Source of the DNA: Candidatus Obscuribacter sp.
GTDB taxonomy: Bacteria > Cyanobacteriota > Vampirovibrionia > Obscuribacterales > Obscuribacteraceae
Direction of reading: 5' to 3'
Assembly: GCA_021772095.1 (NCBI GenBank)
Contig: JADYXR010000118.1
Location: forward strand, 1 to 44,122
DNA length: 44,122 nt
Part shown: piece after piece, positions 34,720 through 42,251 of the stretch
Layout of the letters: every line of letters starts with the position of its first letter
How positions within the stretch are numbered: position 1 is the stretch's first letter
The notes under the pieces: generated by a model
Told to the model about the DNA's origin: nothing
The model's database searches: none
Seen by the model: only the letters and a program-made list of their open reading frames with translations
Translations under genes and position numbers: made by a program

Positions 34720-35940
34720 TTGCCAGAAGAACTTTCAAAAAACACAGCAATCACTAACGTGATCGACTCCGCCAATCCTCGGATTGCCAGCCGGACAGAA
34801 TTGTGGTCGATTCTTTTAAAAATTCTCGCCTTCGACGATCCGGCATCGAAGTCACAGAATCTCAGAAAAGCCGCGCGCAAACACTTAGACAAACGCGCGA
34901 ATTTTGAAACCATGCCGATGCGCCAACAGGTTCGCTTGTTCACTTCGATCTTCGGAGATCAGGCGAACATCGAGAACGCCGCGATTTGTCGGCTGGTCAA
35001 TTTTGTTCTGGCGTTTGAAGATCTCAATCGCTTTTCCAGAATTGCATTCGACACCTGGACTAAACCAGAATGGCTGGCAGAGCCAATTGACGCGAATGTG
35101 TCGAAATTGAATTTCGAGCTTAGTTCACCTGAAAAACTATGGATGACTAGCGCGTTATTGAGCGCGCCCGCATGGACAAAGATCGCGCAGATCGAGCAGG
35201 GAAGCGATGATCCACGCGTTCAACTGATCTCGGAATTTATTGAACTGTTGCGCAAAGATGCAAAACAATTTTCAGAATCGAACGGGACACCTCATACTGA
35301 TACACTTTTAAAAGCTCTCGAAACCTGGCGGCAACTGCTGAAAAAACATCGCAGTGCATTGCCCGGCAGTTTTCTTCCGAAAATCATTTTGTTGGTCGAA
35401 GGTCAAACAGAATCGCTTATAGTGCCGACCTTCGCAAAGCTACTCGGTTTGGATTTCAATCAAATGGGCGCGCATGTTGAAAGTTGTGGTGGCGCCAAGC
35501 AAGTCGTAAAATACTTTTTGAATTTGAAAGAACTGACAGTGCTTCCAATAATTTGCGTTCTCGACGCCGACGTCAGTGAGTCGGCTGAAATCATCAACGA
35601 TGGCTTGCGCGAGCAAGATCGGATGGTGACAATGCGTGCCGGTGAGATTGAGGATAGCTTCTCTCTGACTACGTTTCATCGCCTGCTGAACATCTATCTA
35701 AAAGAAACGGGTTGCCTGGAACCTATTTCATTTTCGGAATTGCAAACCCAAGCAGGAGAACGAATCGAAGTCCTCGATCGACTGTTTCGCATCAGAGGGC
35801 TCGGCAACTTTGATAAGATTGGATTTGCAGAGACTGCGGTAAGGAACCTGCACAAGTCGGATGTCCCGGATGATGGTAAACGGATAATCGGAACGATAGA
35901 AGAGGTTTACAATGCCGGAATCAAGCTCCGATTCCAATAA
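34720..35940 (+). CDS. TOPRIM-domain protein, OLD-like
   Basis: 406 residues from a TTG at 34720. The first 220 residues are helical with no recognised domain. A TOPRIM fold follows (about 225-320): KIILLVEGQTESLIVPTFA holds the catalytic glutamate, VLDADVSE the DxD pair, and GEIEDSFS the further acidic motif seen in OLD-family nucleases. No ABC-type ATPase domain is present, unlike OLD proteins. The likely activity is metal-dependent cleavage of DNA or RNA, but the partner and target are unknown. The next gene, a small membrane protein, begins 29 bases inside this one, so they are coupled. No clear ribosome site precedes the TTG, so the start is uncertain. Confidence 0.72.
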   Translation: MPEELSKNTAITNVIDSANPRIASRTELWSILLKILAFDDPASKSQNLRKAARKHLDKRANFETMPMRQQVRLFTSIFGDQANIENAAICRLVNFVLAFEDLNRFSRIAFDTWTKPEWLAEPIDANVSKLNFELSSPEKLWMTSALLSAPAWTKIAQIEQGSDDPRVQLISEFIELLRKDAKQFSESNGTPHTDTLLKALETWRQLLKKHRSALPGSFLPKIILLVEGQTESLIVPTFAKLLGLDFNQMGAHVESCGGAKQVVKYFLNLKELTVLPIICVLDADVSESAEIINDGLREQDRMVTMRAGEIEDSFSLTTFHRLLNIYLKETGCLEPISFSELQTQAGERIEVLDRLFRIRGLGNFDKIGFAETAVRNLHKSDVPDDGKRIIGTIEEVYNAGIKLRFQ

Positions 35941-36490
35941 CGCAAACTCTTTTCAGGACCAACAAGGCGAAGCGGAGAATGCCGCAGCGACTGGCGCGAG
36001 CAATGGAAGAGCAAACGAGAAAGCGAACGCCAAGTCAGCGGACAAGACAGTCGGCAAGCCTGAAAAATCGCGAGCCTTAAAAATTGCTGGCGCACTGTCC
36101 ATGGTGCTCTGGACTATTGGTTTCGTTCTGCCGTTTATTCTGAAAAAGGAAAGCCCTTATGTTTGGGTTTCAGACACTTTCCTTTTAATCGGTTTCTGGC
36201 CACTGCTTTTTTACAATAAAGCAGGTTGGACCTGGCTCGTTTTCGGAATCCTGAACATGGTTTTGGGTTTTGGATTGGAACTGATCAAATGGCTGGTGCC
36301 CAACATCCCCGATAGTTTCTGGACGCCTGAAAAGATGGCATACAAGTCCTGGTTTATGAACATGCATCATCATATTACTGATATGCATCCATGCTTGCCC
36401 TGGATTTTGATAGGCGCCGCCAGCACCATATACGGTGTCTTCCGAATTTCAAAAACAATCGTGAACTGGTCGATTAAGAAGTTCAAGTAG
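35912..36490 (+). CDS. Small membrane protein coupled to the TOPRIM gene
   Basis: 192 residues. The first 55 are polar, low complexity (Ser, Asn, Ala, Lys-rich) and probably cytoplasmic. Four hydrophobic segments follow (about 57-76, 87-100, 105-125 and 160-178), broken by a loop with HHHITDMHPC. I know no family for it. It overlaps the end of the TOPRIM gene by 29 bases in another frame, and AGAAGAGG six bases before its ATG gives it a strong ribosome site. The pair could be a nuclease and a membrane anchor or effector; this is inference from arrangement only. Confidence 0.7.
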   Translation: MPESSSDSNNANSFQDQQGEAENAAATGASNGRANEKANAKSADKTVGKPEKSRALKIAGALSMVLWTIGFVLPFILKKESPYVWVSDTFLLIGFWPLLFYNKAGWTWLVFGILNMVLGFGLELIKWLVPNIPDSFWTPEKMAYKSWFMNMHHHITDMHPCLPWILIGAASTIYGVFRISKTIVNWSIKKFK

Positions 36491-36588
36491 TCTGCGGAAA
36501 CTTGATTACTCAGGTCAATAAACCGCTAAGCGATTTTGATCGCTCGGCTGCCAACCTTCATGAGTTGAAGAAGTCAGTGTGAGGCAAA

Positions 36589-37173
36589 CTACTGAGTCGC
36601 CGCTGGCTTCGCTACAACTTTGGTGCCCAGTTCTACTTTGACTGAACCATCTTCCGGAATCAGCACTTTAGCCAAGTATTTCTCTGGCTTTTCGCGCCAC
36701 TTCGGCAATGTGCCGACCAGTTTTTCGAGGTGGTTTTTAGCTTGAGCTTTTTGATCGTGGAATTCTGATTTAGCCAGAACGTAGTACCACTGTTTAACCA
36801 CAAAGTTGAAAAGTTTCGGGTCACGCTTTCTCGATGGTTGCTTCATCAGCTTCTTCTCGAGGGCGCTGGCATAGAGAATGCGGCCGTCCATGTCGCCTGG
36901 TTGCATCTCGAGTGAACGTTGCAATAACTGGCACGCTCTGTCGGTGTTGCCGAGACGAATCGCTTGCTCGCCTTCCAGACGCAATCCGTTGGAGTTGACC
37001 ATGCCCAGCTCCAAAAGCTGATCTGACCTGATCACGCCGGAAGCGCGACCGATGTTGTTGGTTTCGAAAATAAAGTCATTATCTTTTTCTTTCGCTTGAC
37101 CGGCTGTACAGCTTAACGCCGTCATCAGCACAACTAGTGAAGCTAGTTTGTTGATCCTGGTAATTGCTTTCAT
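36589..37173 (-). CDS. Exported TPR-like protein
   Basis: 194 residues. An N-terminal signal peptide (KAITRINK, hydrophobic core to about residue 25, cleavage likely after AGQA) leads to a domain with helical repeats. EGEQAIRLGNTDRACQLLQRS and GRILYASALEKK are TPR-like. The sequence TALSC before the cleavage site is not a proper lipobox. AAGGAG lies nine bases before the ATG. Function is not known; the residues near the end form a short Pro/Lys/Ala tail. It is 66 bases upstream of rpe on the same strand and may be co-transcribed. Confidence 0.68.
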   Translation of the reverse strand: MKAITRINKLASLVVLMTALSCTAGQAKEKDNDFIFETNNIGRASGVIRSDQLLELGMVNSNGLRLEGEQAIRLGNTDRACQLLQRSLEMQPGDMDGRILYASALEKKLMKQPSRKRDPKLFNFVVKQWYYVLAKSEFHDQKAQAKNHLEKLVGTLPKWREKPEKYLAKVLIPEDGSVKVELGTKVVAKPAATQ

Positions 37174-37239
37174 TTAGTCCGGCTCCTTATCTCTGGATTC
37201 AATTCTGGAAAAACTTTTCTTGCGCTCGCTCGCGGCCGA

Positions 37240-37974
37240 TCAGCAGCCGTCCTCCGAGCTATGGGCACCGGCTTTCGCCTTCACCGCTTTGGCCGCCTCG
37301 CCGGAACGCACCGTCCCGCTAGCCGCTTCTTTTAAACCTTTGATTGCGCCTTCTACGGACTCAGCTTGATAGACACTGCTACCAGCAACCAGTACGTCGG
37401 CGCCTGCTTTTACGACTCTGGCGGCGGTATCGTCATTGATACCACCATCAACTGAAATCAAGACATCTTTGTGTCCGGCATCATCAAACATTTTTCGAAT
37501 AGCCGTGATTTTCGGCACGACATGTTCGATGAATTTCTGCCCACCGAAACCGGGATTGACTGTCATTACCAGTACGAGGTCAATGTCAGCCAGAACGTAT
37601 TTTAAAACTGATTCCGGTGTCCCGGGATTGAGCGCTACTCCTGCTTTTTTGCCGATACTTCTGATATGAGAAAGCGTTCTGTGAAGGTGAGTGGCAGCCT
37701 CGGCGTGAACCGTAATGTAGTCAGCACCGGCTTTCGCGAATGCGTCAATGTAATCGTCCGGGCGGGCGATCATTAGATGAACATCAAGAGGCAGTTTTGT
37801 GTTGGCACGGATACTGCGGACGACAGGAACTCCAATCGTGATGTTAGGCACGAAATGACCATCCATCACGTCGACGTGGATCCAGTCTGCGCCCCCGGCT
37901 TCAGCTCGAGCGATATCTTCGCCCAGCCTGCAGAAATCAGCGGATAAAATTGACGGTGCTATTCGAACTTGCAT
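37240..37974 (-). CDS. rpe: Ribulose-phosphate 3-epimerase
   Basis: 244 residues from the ATG at 37974; a TTG two codons upstream is the alternative. IAPSILSADF, HVDVMDGHFVPNI, DVHLMI, the flexible loop VNPGFGGQKF and ISVDGGIN give all active-site residues, including the metal-binding His and the two catalytic aspartates. It interconverts ribulose 5-phosphate and xylulose 5-phosphate in the pentose phosphate pathway. The last 25 residues form a Lys/Ala/Gly-rich tail ending SSEDGC that standard Rpe (about 220 residues) lacks. Confidence 0.96.
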   Translation of the reverse strand: MQVRIAPSILSADFCRLGEDIARAEAGGADWIHVDVMDGHFVPNITIGVPVVRSIRANTKLPLDVHLMIARPDDYIDAFAKAGADYITVHAEAATHLHRTLSHIRSIGKKAGVALNPGTPESVLKYVLADIDLVLVMTVNPGFGGQKFIEHVVPKITAIRKMFDDAGHKDVLISVDGGINDDTAARVVKAGADVLVAGSSVYQAESVEGAIKGLKEAASGTVRSGEAAKAVKAKAGAHSSEDGC

Positions 37975-38391
37975 ACTCAATCTTTCGTGTCACTACCAGC
38001 AGTATCATGCACACTCGACCACTTGGAAACGCCCAGCCTGAAAGGATGCGCCAATCCAAACGTTATCATGACTACCGGCGGCAAGATGGTCAAGTGGAAG
38101 TGTCCAAGCTTGTCTCAAATTGCATGAACTATATCTAATTTGTCGATATATTCAACCGTTCAAAGCCTTTGTCCGTGACGTTTTCCACAATGATGAAGGG
38201 CGCGATGCTGAAGACAATCACAAGGTTTATAAAATACTCAGATGGCTCAATAAATCGAGTTAAATCGAACTTTGCTTTCATCGCCGAAGCGATTCGAAAA
38301 GATCCTAATTTTATTCGGTGACTAAGCTCCATTCGTCGGCTTTGAGAAGTTATAGTTATCGATATTTCCGCACACGAACGAGGGCGCCACC
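37975..38391. other. Intergenic region between rpe and the acyl-CoA dehydrogenase gene
   Basis: About 417 bases holding the divergent promoters. CCACTTG (near 38019) and CAAGTGG (near 38089) are inverted 7-base arms about 64 bases apart. A 65-codon minus-strand frame (38135-38332) has no ribosome site or recognisable motif and is not called. No RNA structure or repeat array is seen. Confidence 0.4.
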
Positions 38392-39510
38392 ATGCCGCAG
38401 TTGAAACTCACTGACGAGCGCGAGCAATTCAGACAAGTCGCAAGAGAATTCACGGAAGGCGAAATCAAGCCGAAAGCGGCGGAGTTTGATGTCAGCGGAG
38501 ATTTTCCTGGTGACATCTTCAAAAGTGCATGGGAAACCGGACTCGCCAATTTTCAAATCCCTGAACGTATGGGCGGATTGGAACTGGGAGCATTGGAAAC
38601 TTGCTTGATTCTCGAGGAATTAGCGGCCGGATGTTCAGGCATCGGCGGTGTTGTCGAAGCCTCTGCAATCGCTCAATTGTCGGTCATCATGTTTGGCAAT
38701 CGCGATTTGAAAGAAGCGTATCTGAAGCCGTTATTGGACGAGCCTCTTGTCGCCGGCTACACGAGTTTCGATCCGTCTGCCAGCGACATAACTCTGAGAA
38801 TTCGAGACGAGGATTACATTCTCGAAGGACATCACAATTTAGTGATTAACGGCGGTGAAGCGTCATGGTATGCAGTCAAAGCAAAAGATCCGATCAAAGG
38901 AACTAAAACCATATTTGTGGTGCCGGCCGATACAAAAGGTTTGGAATTTGAACAGAGGAGTTTTGCATTAGGGCGCCGCGCCAGAACGGCTCGCAGAACG
39001 AAGTTCAACAACGTCCATTTGACCGCTGACCACATCGTCGGCAACGAAGGCCAGGGCGATTTGATCACAGCAAAAATTTGGCCGCACATCTGCACATTCA
39101 TCGCGGCCGGAGCAACTGGTGTCGCCCGTAGTGCCATGCAACAAGCAATTGCTTATTCGAAAGAACGAAAAACTTTTGGCAGAGCGATCTCGCAACATCA
39201 AGCCATCGCCTTCATGCTTGCCGATATGGCACGCGAGATTGAAGCATCGAGATTGATGGCGTGGCAAGCCGCGTTTCTTCTCGATCAAGGAGAGAACGCA
39301 CAATACCAGGCGCTGTCAGCAAAAGCTTACGCGCAGGATGTGGCGATGCGCGTGACGACGGATGCTGTGCAAGTTCTTGGTGGCTACGGCTACACTAAAG
39401 AATATGCAGTAGAGAAACTCATGCGTGACGCAAAGCAATATCAAATTGCCGAGGAAAGCTCACTCCAAACCAAGGTTGCACTGGCACGGAATCTAGTTCT
39501 CTCCACATAG
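38392..39510 (+). CDS. Acyl-CoA dehydrogenase family protein
   Basis: 372 residues, normal for the family. Fold landmarks: the N-terminal helical domain to about 120, the beta domain with FDPSASDI in place of the usual LTEPxAGSD, KERKTFGRAISQHQAIAFML, and QVLGGYGYTKEYAVEKLMRDAK near the end. The catalytic base position reads QIAEESSLQ rather than YEGTSQIQ, so the glutamate is kept but its surroundings differ. It should oxidise an acyl-CoA thioester and reduce ETF (etfBA at 24943-26746). The altered motifs make the substrate uncertain. GAGGG lies seven bases before the ATG. Confidence 0.88.
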   Translation: MPQLKLTDEREQFRQVAREFTEGEIKPKAAEFDVSGDFPGDIFKSAWETGLANFQIPERMGGLELGALETCLILEELAAGCSGIGGVVEASAIAQLSVIMFGNRDLKEAYLKPLLDEPLVAGYTSFDPSASDITLRIRDEDYILEGHHNLVINGGEASWYAVKAKDPIKGTKTIFVVPADTKGLEFEQRSFALGRRARTARRTKFNNVHLTADHIVGNEGQGDLITAKIWPHICTFIAAGATGVARSAMQQAIAYSKERKTFGRAISQHQAIAFMLADMAREIEASRLMAWQAAFLLDQGENAQYQALSAKAYAQDVAMRVTTDAVQVLGGYGYTKEYAVEKLMRDAKQYQIAEESSLQTKVALARNLVLST

Positions 39511-39526
39511 TTCATGGATAAGCGAC

Positions 39527-39784
39527 GTGAACGAACCGAAGGAACCGATTAAGAAAGGCCAGATATTGATAGTGAAAGTTGCTCCTTACTACGAGAAGGA
39601 ATACTACTATCAAGTAACCAGTGCCGGAGACAAATTGATTCGCGCCGATTTATATCACTCTCCAAAAGTGAAAAAGAACTGGACGAAAAAGGATCTGGAA
39701 ACGCTTATCGATCTGGGCATCATCAGGCTGGCTATGGACCACGAGCGTCCACAAGGAAGCGCTGAAGTCGACAAGGATCAATAG
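39527..39784 (+). CDS. Small hypothetical protein after the acyl-CoA dehydrogenase
   Basis: 85 residues, GTG start 16 bases after the dehydrogenase stop, so probably co-transcribed. The sequence is lysine- and tyrosine-rich (YYEKEYYYQVTSAGDKLI), with a predicted beta pattern then a helix (KKDLETLIDLGII) and a polar tail. No family is recognised. Codon choice is like that of its neighbours, which supports it as a real gene. Confidence 0.6.
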   Translation: MNEPKEPIKKGQILIVKVAPYYEKEYYYQVTSAGDKLIRADLYHSPKVKKNWTKKDLETLIDLGIIRLAMDHERPQGSAEVDKDQ

Positions 39785-39805
39785 CCGATTCACGCTGCAA
39801 TCGGC
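39784..39805 (+). other. Hairpin just after the small protein's stop codon
   Basis: GCCGATT (39784-39790) and AATCGGC (39799-39805) form a perfect 7-bp stem with an 8-base loop starting on the last base of the stop codon. There is no T-run after it, so it may be a weak terminator or mRNA 3'-end stabiliser. Confidence 0.4.
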
Positions 39806-40060
39806 AAGAATCGATAGCGGTGCAAACTGAAATGGTTTTGCAAAAGACTGAATTCTGGAAGGCTGTAGACACCATATACGGTGCAATCGTTTAGCTTTCG
39901 AACCTGAAGATTGAATCCGCTAATCGCCGTATTCGCTATCATCTGTTTGTTGAAAGCGCCAGATTAGCGCCAACTGTGGCTGTCTTCAAGGAGCGGCGCA
40001 TGAGAAATGAGGCGAGACTACAAAGAACGAACAAACGCGTTTGGCTGCTCACAACCCAAA

Positions 40061-40627
40061 CTATTGTTCTTTGGCTTTCTGCTTAACCGTGCTTTTCTTT
40101 TTCAGTTTCTTCTTAGACTTAGCTGCTTTCGCTGCTTTTGAAGCCTTGGCCGCATCAGCTTTTTTCTTTTCTGCAGCAGCACTCGGAGGATGAACGATGA
40201 CGACCTGATCCGAATTCGGGATCTGTTTCACTTCCGGAATTTTCATCGCTGCCGATTTTTCTTGCACAAATTGCACAACCTTATCAAACGGAATTCTTGT
40301 CTGTTGGTACTTCCCGGGGAACACCATCTCGAGACTAAATTGCAAGGCGGCGTAAAACAATCCGGTCGCGACAAACAAATAAAGCGTGTTGACGAAAACA
40401 AACCGGGTTCCGCGTTCCAAAGTGTGCGACCGTCTCGAACGTCGAAAGCGCGCAACGGTAATCATCTCGTCCAGGCGGCGTGTAATGTCGGCTGGTCGAA
40501 AACCACCGCGCAAGCCACCACCAACGCGCCCCATGTTATCGGCGGACACATGACGGCCGCAAACGACGCAAAACTTGAGTCCGAGGTTTAGTTTGGCACC
40601 ACAATAAGGGCAAGTCGCTGCAGACAT
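40061..40627 (-). CDS. Zinc-ribbon protein with one membrane segment and Lys/Ala tail
   Basis: 188 residues. The N-terminal zinc ribbon CPYCGAKLNLGLKFCVVCG is followed by a basic stretch (about 35-70), one hydrophobic helix (about 74-93), a short domain (about 95-145), and a C-terminal tail made almost only of Lys and Ala with Ser (KKKADAAKASKAAKAAK and onward). The tail could bind nucleic acid or acidic lipid. It resembles the layout of the protein at 11349-12320 (ribbon plus membrane helix) but not its sequence. No known family. Only a weak ribosome site precedes the ATG. Confidence 0.65.
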   Translation of the reverse strand: MSAATCPYCGAKLNLGLKFCVVCGRHVSADNMGRVGGGLRGGFRPADITRRLDEMITVARFRRSRRSHTLERGTRFVFVNTLYLFVATGLFYAALQFSLEMVFPGKYQQTRIPFDKVVQFVQEKSAAMKIPEVKQIPNSDQVVIVHPPSAAAEKKKADAAKASKAAKAAKSKKKLKKKSTVKQKAKEQ

Positions 40628-40809
40628 TATGAAGTCCGTTCCAGTTCGCTCGGTACCCTCGTCTCACTCCACTAATCGGCTCAAGTTCAAGGATTCCCAG
40701 AAGACTCACAAAGTGAGCTTCGTCTATATTACATTGTCATGTAGCCTTTTGCACGCCCGCAAAACGGCAATGGCAGCGAGAAAGATTGCGTGATGTTGTG
40801 CGCGAAGGA

Positions 40810-41034
40810 CTAATTTTGCGCACCATCTCCAGTGGCGTAGCGACTGAACATTTCAGATATGGACTGCTTGTCATGCGACAAGGTGTCCTGCTTCGCGTTC
40901 AGCTGGATGATGCGGTCCTTGAGTTCTTCGATCTGCTGTTCGATGACCGAAACTTCTTCGGTGATTTCGGTCTCGGTCATAGTCAAAGCATCCGACAAAG
41001 TCTGGAATGCTTTACCAAGGTCGCTCTCTGTCAA
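40810..41034 (-). CDS. Small coiled-coil protein
   Basis: 74 residues starting TTG at 41034, supported by GAGAGGGGGA eight bases upstream. Residues about 18-55 (ITEEVSVIEQQIEELKDRI and following) form a clear heptad coiled coil with acidic flanks. It lies about 105 bases after cysE on the same strand. Function is not known; such small acidic coiled coils may act as subunits or adaptors. Confidence 0.6.
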   Translation of the reverse strand: MTESDLGKAFQTLSDALTMTETEITEEVSVIEQQIEELKDRIIQLNAKQDTLSHDKQSISEMFSRYATGDGAQN

Positions 41035-41139
41035 GGAAATTTCCCCCTCTCCGCAATTCGTCCACTATTCTACTTTCTACGGTGTGCCAACAACACAATC
41101 TAGTGCCATTCGTAAACAGAAAGAGAAATGTACTCTCGA

Positions 41140-41895
41140 TTAAATACCCGCTCCCTGAAGAAAAACATCAACTGGGTCCGATTCATCAGAATCTTCACCG
41201 GTGATTTCTTCGCTGGATCCTTGATTCGGCGCAACCTTGTCGACATGTGCCGCCGACATCACCTTGGCTAGATTAGCCTCTAGTGTGTCTATACGCTCTT
41301 TTAGACGTTTAATGGCCTCGGCTTCAGGATCGGGATTCTTGTTGTCTACACGCTTTCCGTCTTTGTAGATTATCCGGCCTGGCACGCCGACCACAATTGA
41401 ATTATCGGGCACATCTTTCAAAACTATTGAGCCCGAAGCGACCCGAACATTATTGCCGACTTTTATGTCGCCCTGAATTTCCGCTCCGCTGCCGACGATA
41501 ACGTCGTTGCAGAGCGTGGGATGGCGTTTCTTGCCGCGCGTAGCTTCACCTTCGCGCGCTTCGGCGCCGGCACCCAGGGTGACGCCCTGATAGAGAAAGC
41601 AGTCATCGCCGATTGTGGTCGTTTCGCCAATCACCACACCCATACCATGGTCGATTACAAAGCGCCTGCCTATGGTTGCGCCCGGGTGGATTTCAACTCC
41701 GGTGACCATTCTGGCGAACTGCGAGAGACAGCGAGCCAGCGTGTACTGCTCCTGTCCGTACAGTACGTGAGCGAACCGGTAGATGGTTATTGCATGGAAG
41801 CCGGGGTAACAAAGATAGACCTCGAGCATGCTGCGCGCAGCAGGGTCCTTTTCTAAAATTGTTTCAGCTGTTTCTGAGATTAATGACCAGTCCAC
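41140..41895 (-). CDS. cysE: Serine O-acetyltransferase
   Basis: 251 residues, start GTG at 41895. The catalytic segment FVIDHGMGVVIGETTTIGDDC and the hexapeptide-repeat left-handed beta helix (YQGVTLGAGA, VIVGSGAEIQGDIKVGNN, VRVASGSIVLKDVP, SIVVGVPGRII) mark CysE. It makes O-acetylserine for cysteine synthesis. The N-terminal helical domain is short, as in plant-like or Gram-positive CysE forms. The C-terminus carries an added helix and acidic tail (about 195-251) that standard enzymes lack. No cysK is in the window. Confidence 0.94.
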   Translation of the reverse strand: MDWSLISETAETILEKDPAARSMLEVYLCYPGFHAITIYRFAHVLYGQEQYTLARCLSQFARMVTGVEIHPGATIGRRFVIDHGMGVVIGETTTIGDDCFLYQGVTLGAGAEAREGEATRGKKRHPTLCNDVIVGSGAEIQGDIKVGNNVRVASGSIVLKDVPDNSIVVGVPGRIIYKDGKRVDNKNPDPEAEAIKRLKERIDTLEANLAKVMSAAHVDKVAPNQGSSEEITGEDSDESDPVDVFLQGAGI

Positions 41896-42251
41896 CGACT
41901 ATGCGCCCCATTGTCAAGAGATCCTATAACCCGGTAAAACCTGCAACTCGCCCTGGTGCCTGCGCAAAGGGCTGAATAAGGGTTTAAAAAGGGGTCATTT
42001 CGGGGAATCTATCAGAATAGAGAACATAAGATCATTAATTCTCTCGTTCCTTTACATATTGAATGCGCTTATACGTAATTCCCCCATCCCAAACGGCTGC
42101 ATTGCCGCTATTCTGGGAAAAATTCCTCTTTGCATCTGTCCAAAAATATCAAAGCCTGGATAGATGCGTTCACGAGATAGTGTCTCGACCAACCAGCAAC
42201 CAAGGTCACAAGGGCTAACTGGCACAAAGCGGCGGCATCCGAAACAAGACT
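41896..42251. other. Intergenic region between cysE and the repeat protein gene
   Basis: About 355 bases holding divergent promoters. TTTACA (42051) and TATACG (42070) occur but are too close for a standard promoter. There is an A/T-rich stretch near 42030-42080. I see no RNA gene, repeat or convincing ORF; a 63-codon frame at 42164-42355 overlaps the next gene and is not called. Confidence 0.4.

Noticed and set aside
38135..38332. 65-codon minus-strand ORF before the acyl-CoA dehydrogenase gene
   Set aside because: It has no ribosome site and no recognisable feature, and lies in a region expected to hold promoters.
36424..39882. CACCATATACGGTG occurring near 36424 and again near 39869
   Set aside because: A 14-base match is expected by chance a few times in 44 kb; one copy lies inside a coding region.
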